Assembly (NCBI RefSeq): GCF_900142215.1
Contig: NZ_FRAC01000009.1
Coordinates: 62,001-126,000, forward strand
Reading direction: 5' to 3'
Source: Anaerocolumna jejuensis DSM 15929
Lineage (GTDB): Bacteria > Bacillota > Clostridia > Lachnospirales > Lachnospiraceae
Length of the DNA: 64,000 bases
The translations under genes and the position numbers were made by a program. The first letter of the stretch is position 1. Every line of letters begins with the position of its first letter. A model generated the notes under the pieces. The model worked only from the letters and a program-made list of their open reading frames with translations, had not been told where the DNA came from and did not search any database. This document shows positions 50,708-58,874 of this stretch, one piece after another.

Positions 50708-52477
50708 CTAAATTAGCCCGGATTCCTTAAGCAGTTCTGTTATGACCGTCCCATTTGCTTCCTTTAAAAGATTGCCAAGTGCCATCTTCTTATCCTGTGG
50801 CATCGCAATATCCCTTAGCCTTTTCCCATCCAAAAGGCTTGCAGCTGCCTTTAAAAGTGCCCGTACATCAAAGGCCGAGCCATAGACCTCCGGAACGCCC
50901 CGTCCTACATCTAGGAGGGTATAAACCGCTTCCATACCGGTGCGGACTGCATATTCCGTTGTAAATACCGTGTCTCTTGGTGTTTCAACATGTTCACCGA
51001 TGAAAGCAAAGTTTACTGCACCCTTGGGAACGATGTCCGGCCTGTCACCTGCTTTCCTGACCATAAAATAGGAAGTGACATAGGGCATCATACAGGGAAT
51101 ACAATGGGCATGGTTTTTAGCCAGCTCCGGAATTTCCTCAGCTGGAACGCCTATGTGGTATAACCATTCCTCTACAATTTCACTGCCGGTGCACTCCTTC
51201 ATTGGCTTTTTAATAAAATCGCCTTCCACATCGGAGAACAGGCCGTATACCCAGGCAACGATCTGTCCGGAGGGCTGTACCTTGAAATGAGGCTGTCTGC
51301 TTACTGTCCAGCTCATTAGCCAGGAGGAATCTTTCACTGTAATGGGTCCTCCCGTCACAATACTTCCGCTGCCGGGATTCCTGCCGGTCATTTTAGAAAT
51401 ATATTCCGGAATTTTATCATCCAGGCAGGTAATGGTTGCGGACTCCCAATTAGAGCCGGCTACATCACCATAGAATTTTTCCGGCCTTCCAAAGGCTTCA
51501 TCCTGTGCTGCAATGTTCTTCCACAATTCCCAGGAAGGGCCGATGCCCTCGGGAACCACAGCCGGATGGTTGTCATCTCCAAAGCCTGACTGCTCGGTAC
51601 TGCATCCAAGGGTTATAAAGACCAAATCCTTCTCTGTCAGGGTTATACCGGTATCTTCTCCCATTGACGTGCATTGGATTTTCTTCGCTATTTTTTTATC
51701 TGCTTTACACTCAAATTCTACATTGGTTACCACCGTATCATACCGGAACTGTACCCCCTCTGCCTCCAGATATTTGACCAGGGGAAGTATCAGGGATTCA
51801 TACTGGTTGTATTTTGTAAAGCGCAGGCCGGAAAGGTCCGTCAGGGTATGGGTCAGATGAATAAAACGAGTCAGGTATCTGCGCATTTCAATGGCACTGT
51901 GCCATTCCTCAAAAGCAAACATGGAACGCCAGAACAGCCAGAAATTGGAGGCCAGGAAGTCCTCAGTGAATACATCCGTAATTTTCTTATCATCAAGGGC
52001 CTCTTCCGGTGTCAGCACCAGTCTGGATAATTCCATAGCTGCTCTGTCACTCAGAGTGAATTTATGCAGTGTATTGGCATCCTTTCCCTGATTTACGGTC
52101 ACTCTTACCGGCGAGCTGCTGGGGTCCGCCTGATTCAGCCAGTAAAACTCATCTAAAACAGATGCATTTTCTAGTTCCAGAGAAGGAATGGAGCGGTACA
52201 AGTCCCACAGACATTCGAAATGGTCCTCCATTTCCCGTCCTCCTCTGATGATAAAGCCCCTGTTGTCGTCCTTTACGCCGTCACATCCGCCGCCGGGCAG
52301 AGACAGCTCTTCCAATACACATATGTTCCTGCCTTCCATATGCCCATCCCTTATCAAAAAGGCAGCCGCAGACAAAGCCGCCAGACCTCCTCCGATCAGG
52401 TATGCTTTCTTACCGTCAACGGTACTGGATTTTAATGGTTTTGAAAAAGCGGCATAATTCCCATTTGTATAATGCAT
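50708..52477 (-). CDS. ohyA: Oleate hydratase
   Basis: 589 residues, the expected length for the myosin-cross-reactive-antigen family. The FAD loop is LIGGGLAALSAAAFLI (residues ~27-42), followed by the family's LPGGGCDG and RGGREMEDHFECLWDL stretches (active-site Glu region). It adds water to the cis-9 double bond of oleic and linoleic acid, which detoxifies unsaturated fatty acids. Two TetR genes lie upstream; its promoter has a palindrome in the spacer. ATG after AAGGAGG. Confidence 0.94.
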   Translation of the reverse strand: MHYTNGNYAAFSKPLKSSTVDGKKAYLIGGGLAALSAAAFLIRDGHMEGRNICVLEELSLPGGGCDGVKDDNRGFIIRGGREMEDHFECLWDLYRSIPSLELENASVLDEFYWLNQADPSSSPVRVTVNQGKDANTLHKFTLSDRAAMELSRLVLTPEEALDDKKITDVFTEDFLASNFWLFWRSMFAFEEWHSAIEMRRYLTRFIHLTHTLTDLSGLRFTKYNQYESLILPLVKYLEAEGVQFRYDTVVTNVEFECKADKKIAKKIQCTSMGEDTGITLTEKDLVFITLGCSTEQSGFGDDNHPAVVPEGIGPSWELWKNIAAQDEAFGRPEKFYGDVAGSNWESATITCLDDKIPEYISKMTGRNPGSGSIVTGGPITVKDSSWLMSWTVSRQPHFKVQPSGQIVAWVYGLFSDVEGDFIKKPMKECTGSEIVEEWLYHIGVPAEEIPELAKNHAHCIPCMMPYVTSYFMVRKAGDRPDIVPKGAVNFAFIGEHVETPRDTVFTTEYAVRTGMEAVYTLLDVGRGVPEVYGSAFDVRALLKAAASLLDGKRLRDIAMPQDKKMALGNLLKEANGTVITELLKESGLI

Positions 52478-52509
52478 ATTAAATACCTCCTTCGAAATAA
52501 TATAACCTC

Positions 52510-52538
52510 AATATATATCACGAATTCGTAAAGTACAA
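52510..52538 (-). promoter_or_regulatory. Oleate hydratase promoter with palindrome in the spacer
   Basis: Minus strand TTGTAC (52533-52538), 17-bp spacer, TATATT (52510-52515). The spacer contains the perfect palindrome ACGAATTCGT (52520-52529), a candidate operator for one of the adjacent TetR proteins. Confidence 0.65.
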
Positions 52539-52579
52539 TTTACACATGGGGGTATTTGTAAAGAAACCGGCTCATTACC

Positions 52580-53155
52580 CTATCCTTTTATTTCACGCAG
52601 GTTTTCTGCATGCATCTTTTCCAACGCTTTTTTAAAATCTCCTCTGACCAATACCTCGATATTTTTTACGATTTTTTCTGGCTCTTCCTTCATACCGTTT
52701 CTTATCCAATCCAATGCAATCCCATTAAATGACAGCGTAAAATATTTCGTTACAAATTCCTTTTGATCGCTGCTGACATTGAATCCCTTTGCCTGCTCCT
52801 CTACCACCTGGTTGATATATGTAAAAAGTACATGGTACATAAAGTTCTCGATATACTCTCTCTGGATGGACTTATAGGTATTGATAACCAAAGAGCGGTT
52901 ATCCTTAAGCCAATTCAACAGATTGCAGTAACCAATCTGCCAGGTTTCTATGTTCCGGTGTTTTTCCAGGGCATATTCCGTTTCCTGCTTGAAAATCCAT
53001 TCGATAATGTCATAAATATCACTGAAGTGATAATAGAAAGCCTGCCTGGATACCTTGCAATCATTCACAATATCTGTGACAGTAATCTTATCCAGGGTTT
53101 TACTGTCCAGCATCTTTTTAACAGCTTCCGCAAAATCATTTTTTAAATTTCTCAT
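52580..53155 (-). CDS. TetR-family regulator (DhaS/TetR_C-like), adjacent to oleate hydratase
   Basis: 191 residues. N-terminal HTH LDKITVTDIVNDCKVSRQAFYYHFSDIYDIIEW (~19-51), helical C-terminus. In the TetR subgroup with Dha-S-like C-terminal domain. It lies 102 bp upstream of ohyA on the same strand and 45 bp after another TetR gene. Likely represses ohyA, the exporter operon, or both; target not proven. Confidence 0.87.
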   Translation of the reverse strand: MRNLKNDFAEAVKKMLDSKTLDKITVTDIVNDCKVSRQAFYYHFSDIYDIIEWIFKQETEYALEKHRNIETWQIGYCNLLNWLKDNRSLVINTYKSIQREYIENFMYHVLFTYINQVVEEQAKGFNVSSDQKEFVTKYFTLSFNGIALDWIRNGMKEEPEKIVKNIEVLVRGDFKKALEKMHAENLREIKG

Positions 53156-53200
53156 ATACGGCTCCTTACAGACAAAATAAGGTATGGTTTTTCAGTTATA

Positions 53201-53764
53201 TTAACCTTTCCTGCCTCCTCTGCCATTTAAAGACAAATCGAAAATTAATTCCGTCATTTCTTTTACAGGCTTTTTCATACCGTCCTTTAACCATTTTTTG
53301 ATAATACCGATGCTGCCATTGGCAAAAAACAGGAATACATATTCGTCCTCATCCTCGTTGGTCCCCTGCAGGGAGAAATGCTGCCTTCCGATAATATTGG
53401 TAACTTCCTGCTGGAACTTGATATCTCCGCTGGAATTTAAAAGCACATCAAATATTTCCGAATTTTCTTTTATGTATTCCAGGATTTTATCAAGCATTTC
53501 AAGAGGCATTTCATGGGCATTCCGCAAATTATAGCTGCCAAGATACTGGTTAATATCACTGATGATATCCTTCTCAATCTGCTGCAGCAGGTCATACTGG
53601 TCCTGGTAATGGGCATAAAAGGTGGCTCTGTTGATGTCCGCCTCCTCGCAGATTTCCTTTATAGTGATTTTAGCTATTGGCTTCGTCTTTAACAATTTTA
53701 CAAAGCTTTGCTTAATTACCATGATGGTATACTTTACCCGCCTGTCGGTTTTCTTTTCCTTCAT
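53201..53764 (-). CDS. TetR-family regulator, divergent from an ABC exporter
   Basis: 187 residues with an HTH at ~28-60 (IAKITIKEICEEADINRATFYAHYQDQYDLLQ). It shares general layout with the next TetR gene, perhaps an old duplication. Divergent from the ABC/FtsX operon at 54027, whose promoter carries an ATACTG...CAGTAT dyad, so it is the likely repressor of that exporter. ATG after GGGAGTTAAATT. Confidence 0.87.
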   Translation of the reverse strand: MKEKKTDRRVKYTIMVIKQSFVKLLKTKPIAKITIKEICEEADINRATFYAHYQDQYDLLQQIEKDIISDINQYLGSYNLRNAHEMPLEMLDKILEYIKENSEIFDVLLNSSGDIKFQQEVTNIIGRQHFSLQGTNEDEDEYVFLFFANGSIGIIKKWLKDGMKKPVKEMTELIFDLSLNGRGGRKG

Positions 53765-53812
53765 AATTTAACTCCCATGTATATTGTAAGTTTACTTGCG
53801 AAATGCTTAAGA

Positions 53813-53857
53813 ACTGGCTATTTATACTATTACTATTGTATCCCATAAATAACCAGT
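53813..53857. other. Inverted repeat in the TetR/ABC divergent region
   Basis: ACTGGCTATTTAT (53813-53825) pairs with ATAAATAACCAGT (53845-53857) in 12 of 13 positions. It may be a second operator near the TetR promoter. Confidence 0.45.
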
Positions 53858-53947
53858 GAATATTCCCTGAATTTTAACTTTTTTGCTGTTTTCTCAACAT
53901 ATTTATTAAATCTGTTGATTAATTTTCATTTTTTAACTTTTTGTCTG

Positions 53948-53976
53948 TTGAATTAAATACATACTGTCAGTATACT
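53948..53976 (+). promoter_or_regulatory. ABC exporter promoter with operator in the spacer
   Basis: TTGAAT (53948-53953), 17 bp, TATACT (53971-53976). The dyad ATACTGTCAGTAT (53961-53973; 6-bp arms) lies in the spacer and enters the -10. This is the same arrangement as at 12844 and 52510. Confidence 0.72.
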
Positions 53977-54026
53977 ATATTAAAGATAAATCATCAACAC
54001 TATGTTGGATTACCGGAGGAAAATAC

Positions 54027-54728
54027 ATGGCTTTCATTGAGCTGAATAACATAAAAAAAGAATACACCGTGGGTGATGTCACCATATCAGCGGTAAGGGA
54101 CTGCTCCTTTACAGTGGAAAAAGGCGAACTGGTGGTTATACTGGGGCCGTCGGGAGCAGGGAAAACCACTGTCCTGAACCTCTTAGGGGGTATGGACACT
54201 CCAAGCGGGGGCAGCATCCTTGTAGACAGCAATGCCATTCATCAATATAACAAAAAGAATCTTGTAAACTACCGGCGGAATGATATCGGCTTCGTCTTCC
54301 AGTTCTATAACCTGGTGGCAAATTTAACCGCTCTTGAAAACGTAGAACTGGCCTGTCAGATATGCCGTGACTCCCTTGACCCGAAAACAGTACTGGAACA
54401 GGTAGGCTTATCCGACCGTATCAACAATTTCCCGGCACAGCTCTCCGGCGGTGAGCAGCAGCGCGTTGCCATCGCCAGGGCAATTGCTAAAAATCCAAAG
54501 ATCCTTTTATGTGACGAGCCTACCGGAGCCCTTGACAGCACCACTGGACAGCGGATCATTGAACTGCTTCAGAACACCTGCAAAACCATGGGGACAACAA
54601 CTATTCTCATAACCCATAATGCGGTTTTGGCAGATATCGCCGACAAGGTTATCCATGTTAAAAACGGAACCGTCAATCATATTGTTCTCAATGAGAATCC
54701 CAAAAAATCAAATGAAATCGTGTGGTGA
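54027..54728 (+). CDS. ABC transporter ATP-binding protein (MacB/LolD-like)
   Basis: 233 residues. Walker A GPSGAGKTT (~39), Q-loop FQFYNLVANLTALENVEL (the FtsX-partner Q-loop), signature LSGGEQQRVAIARA, Walker B LLCDEPTGALD, H-loop ITHNAVL. Partner of the large permease that begins 7 bp before its stop. Start: ATG after CGGAGG. Confidence 0.93.
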   Translation: MAFIELNNIKKEYTVGDVTISAVRDCSFTVEKGELVVILGPSGAGKTTVLNLLGGMDTPSGGSILVDSNAIHQYNKKNLVNYRRNDIGFVFQFYNLVANLTALENVELACQICRDSLDPKTVLEQVGLSDRINNFPAQLSGGEQQRVAIARAIAKNPKILLCDEPTGALDSTTGQRIIELLQNTCKTMGTTTILITHNAVLADIADKVIHVKNGTVNHIVLNENPKKSNEIVW

Positions 54729-57700
54729 GAAACGTGCTGTATAAGAATACTCTGATTAAAATTAAAAAATCCCTGGGAAGATTCCTGTCCCTGTTTTTGA
54801 TAGTATTGGTAGGAGTTGGTTTCTTTGCCGGAATACAGGAAAGTGTCCCGGACATCACCTCTTCCTTCAGCAAATACATGGAATCCCGGAAACTGATGGA
54901 TTATCAGATCGTCAGTACTCTGGGTCTGACAGCAGAGGATGTGAACGCCCTGCAGACTCTGAAAGCTGTGAGCTCTGTTACACCAAGCTACTCACTGGAT
55001 GTGCTGGAACAGGGAAATGCCTTAAGAATTCAGTCAATTGAAGAAACCGTCAACACCTTAAAGCTAGTGCAGGGCCGTTTGCCGGAAAGCAATACCGAAT
55101 GTGCAGCCGATAGTAAGCATTATAAAATCGGTGATAAAATCACGATTACCAGCGATGAAGGTGATAAATTATCAAATACGGAATTTACCGTTGTCGGAAC
55201 GGTAAAAACTCCGCTGTTTTTATCGGAAGATTACGGAAGCACCACTGTCGGTGACGGAAAACTCTTTTCCTTTCTTTATGTGAAAAAGGATAATTTTAAT
55301 CTGGATGCCTATACCCATATCAATATCCGGGCTGCCGGTACCGATAATCTGAATGCCTTTTCAAAGAAGCATGAGGATATCATGACAGAGCTTCAAACCG
55401 AAATCGAAAAGCTAAAGCCCGAAAGAGAAAATGCCAGATATCAGGAAATTTACGAAAAAGCAAACAATAAAATTGAGGAGAAAACGAAGGATTTTGAAAA
55501 GGAAAAAGCCAAAGGTGAAAGTAAACTGGCCGATGCTAAGAAAAAGCTTGATAAAAACGCACTGAAATTAAGCGATGGCAAAGAGGAACTTGCCAAAAAG
55601 GAAGCCGGCCTGGAGGACACGATTACCTCTCAAAACGCTGCTTTTAAAGATGCAAAGAAGAAAATTGCCGACGGCTGGAATCAGATTGACTCTGCTTTAA
55701 AAAAGTACGGCATCACCAAAGCCGAACTGAATGCGAAAATAACAGAATTAAACACAGCTCTTGAAACCTTAAAATCCAGGCAGAGCCTTCTTTCAAAAGA
55801 CAGCCCGGAATATAAGCAGCTGGATGCACAGATTCAGGAATATTCCGCTTCCTATAAGGGCTTACTCACTCTAGAGGAGTCCATTAAGAGCCTCACTGCC
55901 AGGGAAAGCGAGCTGAATCAGGGGATAGCTGCCTTTAACTCCCAGATTGCCAGTGCAAGAGAGCAAATAAAGGATGGCAGGAAAGAGCTTTCCAAAAACG
56001 AAAAAAAGCTGAAGGACGGATATGACAAATACAATAAGAATCTAAAGGAGTTTCAGACCAAGATATCCGATGCTCAAAAGAAGCTAGCGGAAGCAAAAGA
56101 TAAGCTTTCCGATATCGAAAAAGCCAAATGGACCATTCTTGACAGAAACAATGTAATAAACGGTTACAGTGATTTAAAATCCGCTGCCACTACCATCAGG
56201 CTCATTGCGGCAATCATTCCTTTATTTTTTATACTGATAGTGATTTTAATGACCTCCAATACCATGGCCAGAATGATTACGGAGGAGCGCGGAGAGCTTG
56301 GCACCCTGACTTCTCTGGGCTTTCATGATAATAGCATTGTTGCAACCTATCTCCTTTATGTTTTATCCGCTACTGTTCTGGGAAGTACCTGTGGATTTTT
56401 TATTGGCTGTACAATCATCCCTAAAATCATCTATACCTGCTTTCCCTATATCCTGCCGCCTTTGATTCTGCAGTTTGACGTCATAAGCTTTCTTACCATT
56501 TTAGCTGTTGCCGTCCTGCTTATGACTACAGTGACTGTGATTTTCTGCCACCAGGAATTAAAGGCCCGTCCGGCTGCCTTATTGCGTCCGGTTCCTCCCA
56601 AGAAAGGCCAGACCATTCTCCTTGAGAAAATTGGCTTTGTATGGAAGCACCTGTCCTTTACCTGGAAGGTTACCATGCGTAATATCTTCCGTTATAAGTC
56701 CAGAGTCTTTATGACAATCATTGGAATATCCGGGTGCACGGCGCTGCTTCTTACCGGATTTGGCATTAAGGACAGCATAAACGGCGTAGCAGAGAAACAA
56801 TTCCAGGATATTTTCCGGTACAACAATATGGTCGTGCTGAAGAATGACACCAAAAGCAGCAATGACCTGTCAGCTCTTTTAAAGAAAGAAGGTATTTCAA
56901 ATCCCTTATTTATCAAGCAGACTTCCGTTACCTGTGAATCAAAGGAAAAGGAACTGGATGCCTACCTGATAGTGCCGGAAAAAGAAGAAGCTTTTAAAAC
57001 CTATTACAATATCAGAAACTATAAGACGGGAAATACTGTTAAATTAAATAATACCGGAGTGATTATCTCTGAAAAGATTGCTGCTGTATACAACTTAAAA
57101 AAGGGCGATATACTCCGGATTAAAGACTCAGATAACAATTCCTACTCCCTGCCGGTTTCGGATATCGCAGAAAACCATATCAAAAATTATGTTTATATCA
57201 GTAAGGGCCTTTACACAAAGCTATTCCAACAGCCCCTCACCTACAATATGATTGTTTCCAATTATCAGGGAGATGCCGCTGTTTACGCCCAAAACCTGCT
57301 TGACAGCAAAGTGGCGGTAAATGTAACCTTTACGGAGGATATTCTATCACGGGCTGTGAAAGAAAACAGCAGCTTAAACAGTGTTGTCCTTCTGCTGGTC
57401 TTTGTTTCCTGCCTTTTAGTGGTCATTGTACTTTACAATCTCACCTCTATTAATATCAGCGAGCGGAAACGTGAAATTGCCACCTTAAAGGTACTTGGCT
57501 TCTATGACATGGAAACCAATGAATATATCTACCGGGAAGCCCTGCTCTTAACAATAATCAGCATTGCTGCCGGACTTCTTCTTGGAATCGGCCTGCACCG
57601 GTTCGTTATGGGAGTCATTGAACGGGAGGAGTTTGTATATTTTAAGTCTGTCAAAGGGTTAAGCTTTCTCTGGACCTTTTTAATTACAATGGCTTTTTCT

Positions 57701-57775
57701 CTGATCATGCAGATTACTACTTATTTTAACCTGAAAAAGATTGATATGATTGAATCATTGAAATCGGTTGAATAG
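54722..57775 (+). CDS. Large FtsX-type ABC permease with extracytoplasmic coiled coil
   Basis: 1017 residues. Membrane helix at ~17-37, outside domain, then a long Lys/Glu-rich coiled coil (~235-480, many KKKLxxx and KDGYDKY heptads), a first FtsX helix bundle (~495-640), a second outside domain (~680-870), and a final FtsX bundle (~880-1010). This is the 10-helix layout of Gram-positive exporters acting on lipids, peptides or drugs. GTG start overlapping the ATPase gene by 7 bp; two consecutive GTG codons are possible starts. Regulated with the ATPase from the operator-containing promoter. Confidence 0.9.
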   Translation: MVRNVLYKNTLIKIKKSLGRFLSLFLIVLVGVGFFAGIQESVPDITSSFSKYMESRKLMDYQIVSTLGLTAEDVNALQTLKAVSSVTPSYSLDVLEQGNALRIQSIEETVNTLKLVQGRLPESNTECAADSKHYKIGDKITITSDEGDKLSNTEFTVVGTVKTPLFLSEDYGSTTVGDGKLFSFLYVKKDNFNLDAYTHINIRAAGTDNLNAFSKKHEDIMTELQTEIEKLKPERENARYQEIYEKANNKIEEKTKDFEKEKAKGESKLADAKKKLDKNALKLSDGKEELAKKEAGLEDTITSQNAAFKDAKKKIADGWNQIDSALKKYGITKAELNAKITELNTALETLKSRQSLLSKDSPEYKQLDAQIQEYSASYKGLLTLEESIKSLTARESELNQGIAAFNSQIASAREQIKDGRKELSKNEKKLKDGYDKYNKNLKEFQTKISDAQKKLAEAKDKLSDIEKAKWTILDRNNVINGYSDLKSAATTIRLIAAIIPLFFILIVILMTSNTMARMITEERGELGTLTSLGFHDNSIVATYLLYVLSATVLGSTCGFFIGCTIIPKIIYTCFPYILPPLILQFDVISFLTILAVAVLLMTTVTVIFCHQELKARPAALLRPVPPKKGQTILLEKIGFVWKHLSFTWKVTMRNIFRYKSRVFMTIIGISGCTALLLTGFGIKDSINGVAEKQFQDIFRYNNMVVLKNDTKSSNDLSALLKKEGISNPLFIKQTSVTCESKEKELDAYLIVPEKEEAFKTYYNIRNYKTGNTVKLNNTGVIISEKIAAVYNLKKGDILRIKDSDNNSYSLPVSDIAENHIKNYVYISKGLYTKLFQQPLTYNMIVSNYQGDAAVYAQNLLDSKVAVNVTFTEDILSRAVKENSSLNSVVLLLVFVSCLLVVIVLYNLTSINISERKREIATLKVLGFYDMETNEYIYREALLLTIISIAAGLLLGIGLHRFVMGVIEREEFVYFKSVKGLSFLWTFLITMAFSLIMQITTYFNLKKIDMIESLKSVE

Positions 57776-58011
57776 GGGAATTAAAAATACCTTATCCTGT
57801 TTTTTTGCTTAGCCAGCTATCCAGATAATGAGAAAGGTTTTCCATCTAAACACTTGTTCTTATTTTTACACGTGGTATAATTATACTATTCTGTTATACG
57901 AAAAAATGGACAATAATTGCTGGGATGAGGAAATTCATAGAGCTTCCCTGGGATTTATGTAAGTTTAACGATTATCCAATTCAAAATTGAATTTTCAGAA
58001 AAGAGGTTAAG

Positions 58012-58866
58012 ATGCGTTCAGAAAATGAAATGTTTGACTTGATCCTTGGTCTTGCAAGAGAGGACGAGCGTATCCGGGCAGTTTATATGAACGGCTCCCG
58101 GACAAATCCCAATGTAACAAGGGACAGTTATCAGGATTATGATATTGTTTATGTTGTTACAGAGACAGCTTCCTTCCTAAAGGATAAGGGCTGGATAGAA
58201 AAATTCGGTGATATTGCCATGGTACAGGAACCGGATTCCAATGACCTGGGATTTGGTATGAATGCCGATCTCAGCCGCTCCTATGGCTGGCTGATGCTCT
58301 TTGTGGATGGCAACCGTATTGATCTGCACATACAGATAAAGGAAGTGATGGAGGAAGAATATACGTCAGATACTTTAACCGTACCTCTACTGGATAAGGA
58401 TACTATCCTTCCCTCCATCCCTTCATCAAATGACAGCGGCTACTGGATTCAGAAACCTTCAAAGTGCCGGTATGACGGCTGCTGCAACGAGTTCTGGTGG
58501 TGCCTTAACAACGTTGCCAAGGGGCTGGTTCGAAATCAGATGCCCTATGCCATGAGAATGTATCATGGAACAGTCCATGCCGAGCTTGATAAAATGATAG
58601 AATGGTATATTGGCACCCAGACCGGCTTTAAAGTCTCAGCCGGAAAGTGGGGCAAGTATTTTAAAAAATACCTGCCCCATGAGCTGTATGAACTCTATGA
58701 GCTTACCTATTCCGATTATGATAACCTATGGGATGCCGTATTTCATGCCTGTGAACTTTTCCACCGGATAGCAGTCGCCGTTGCGGGCAGTCTTTTCTAT
58801 GAATATAACCAAAGAGATGAAGATAATATGTTAATATATCTGAAAAAGCTCAGGGAAACACCGTAA
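58012..58866 (+). CDS. Aminoglycoside 6-adenylyltransferase (ANT(6)/AadE family)
   Basis: 284 residues, full length. Nucleotidyltransferase motif YMNGSRTNPNV... with DYDIVYVV (metal Asp residues) and GNRIDLHIQ, and the family's W/C-rich CCNEFWWCLNNVAKGL. Members add AMP to streptomycin at position 6. As a lone chromosomal gene without flanking mobile elements it may be an intrinsic copy; actual resistance is not shown. ATG after AAGAGG. Confidence 0.9.
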   Translation: MRSENEMFDLILGLAREDERIRAVYMNGSRTNPNVTRDSYQDYDIVYVVTETASFLKDKGWIEKFGDIAMVQEPDSNDLGFGMNADLSRSYGWLMLFVDGNRIDLHIQIKEVMEEEYTSDTLTVPLLDKDTILPSIPSSNDSGYWIQKPSKCRYDGCCNEFWWCLNNVAKGLVRNQMPYAMRMYHGTVHAELDKMIEWYIGTQTGFKVSAGKWGKYFKKYLPHELYELYELTYSDYDNLWDAVFHACELFHRIAVAVAGSLFYEYNQRDEDNMLIYLKKLRETP

Positions 58867-58874
58867 TATCTTCA

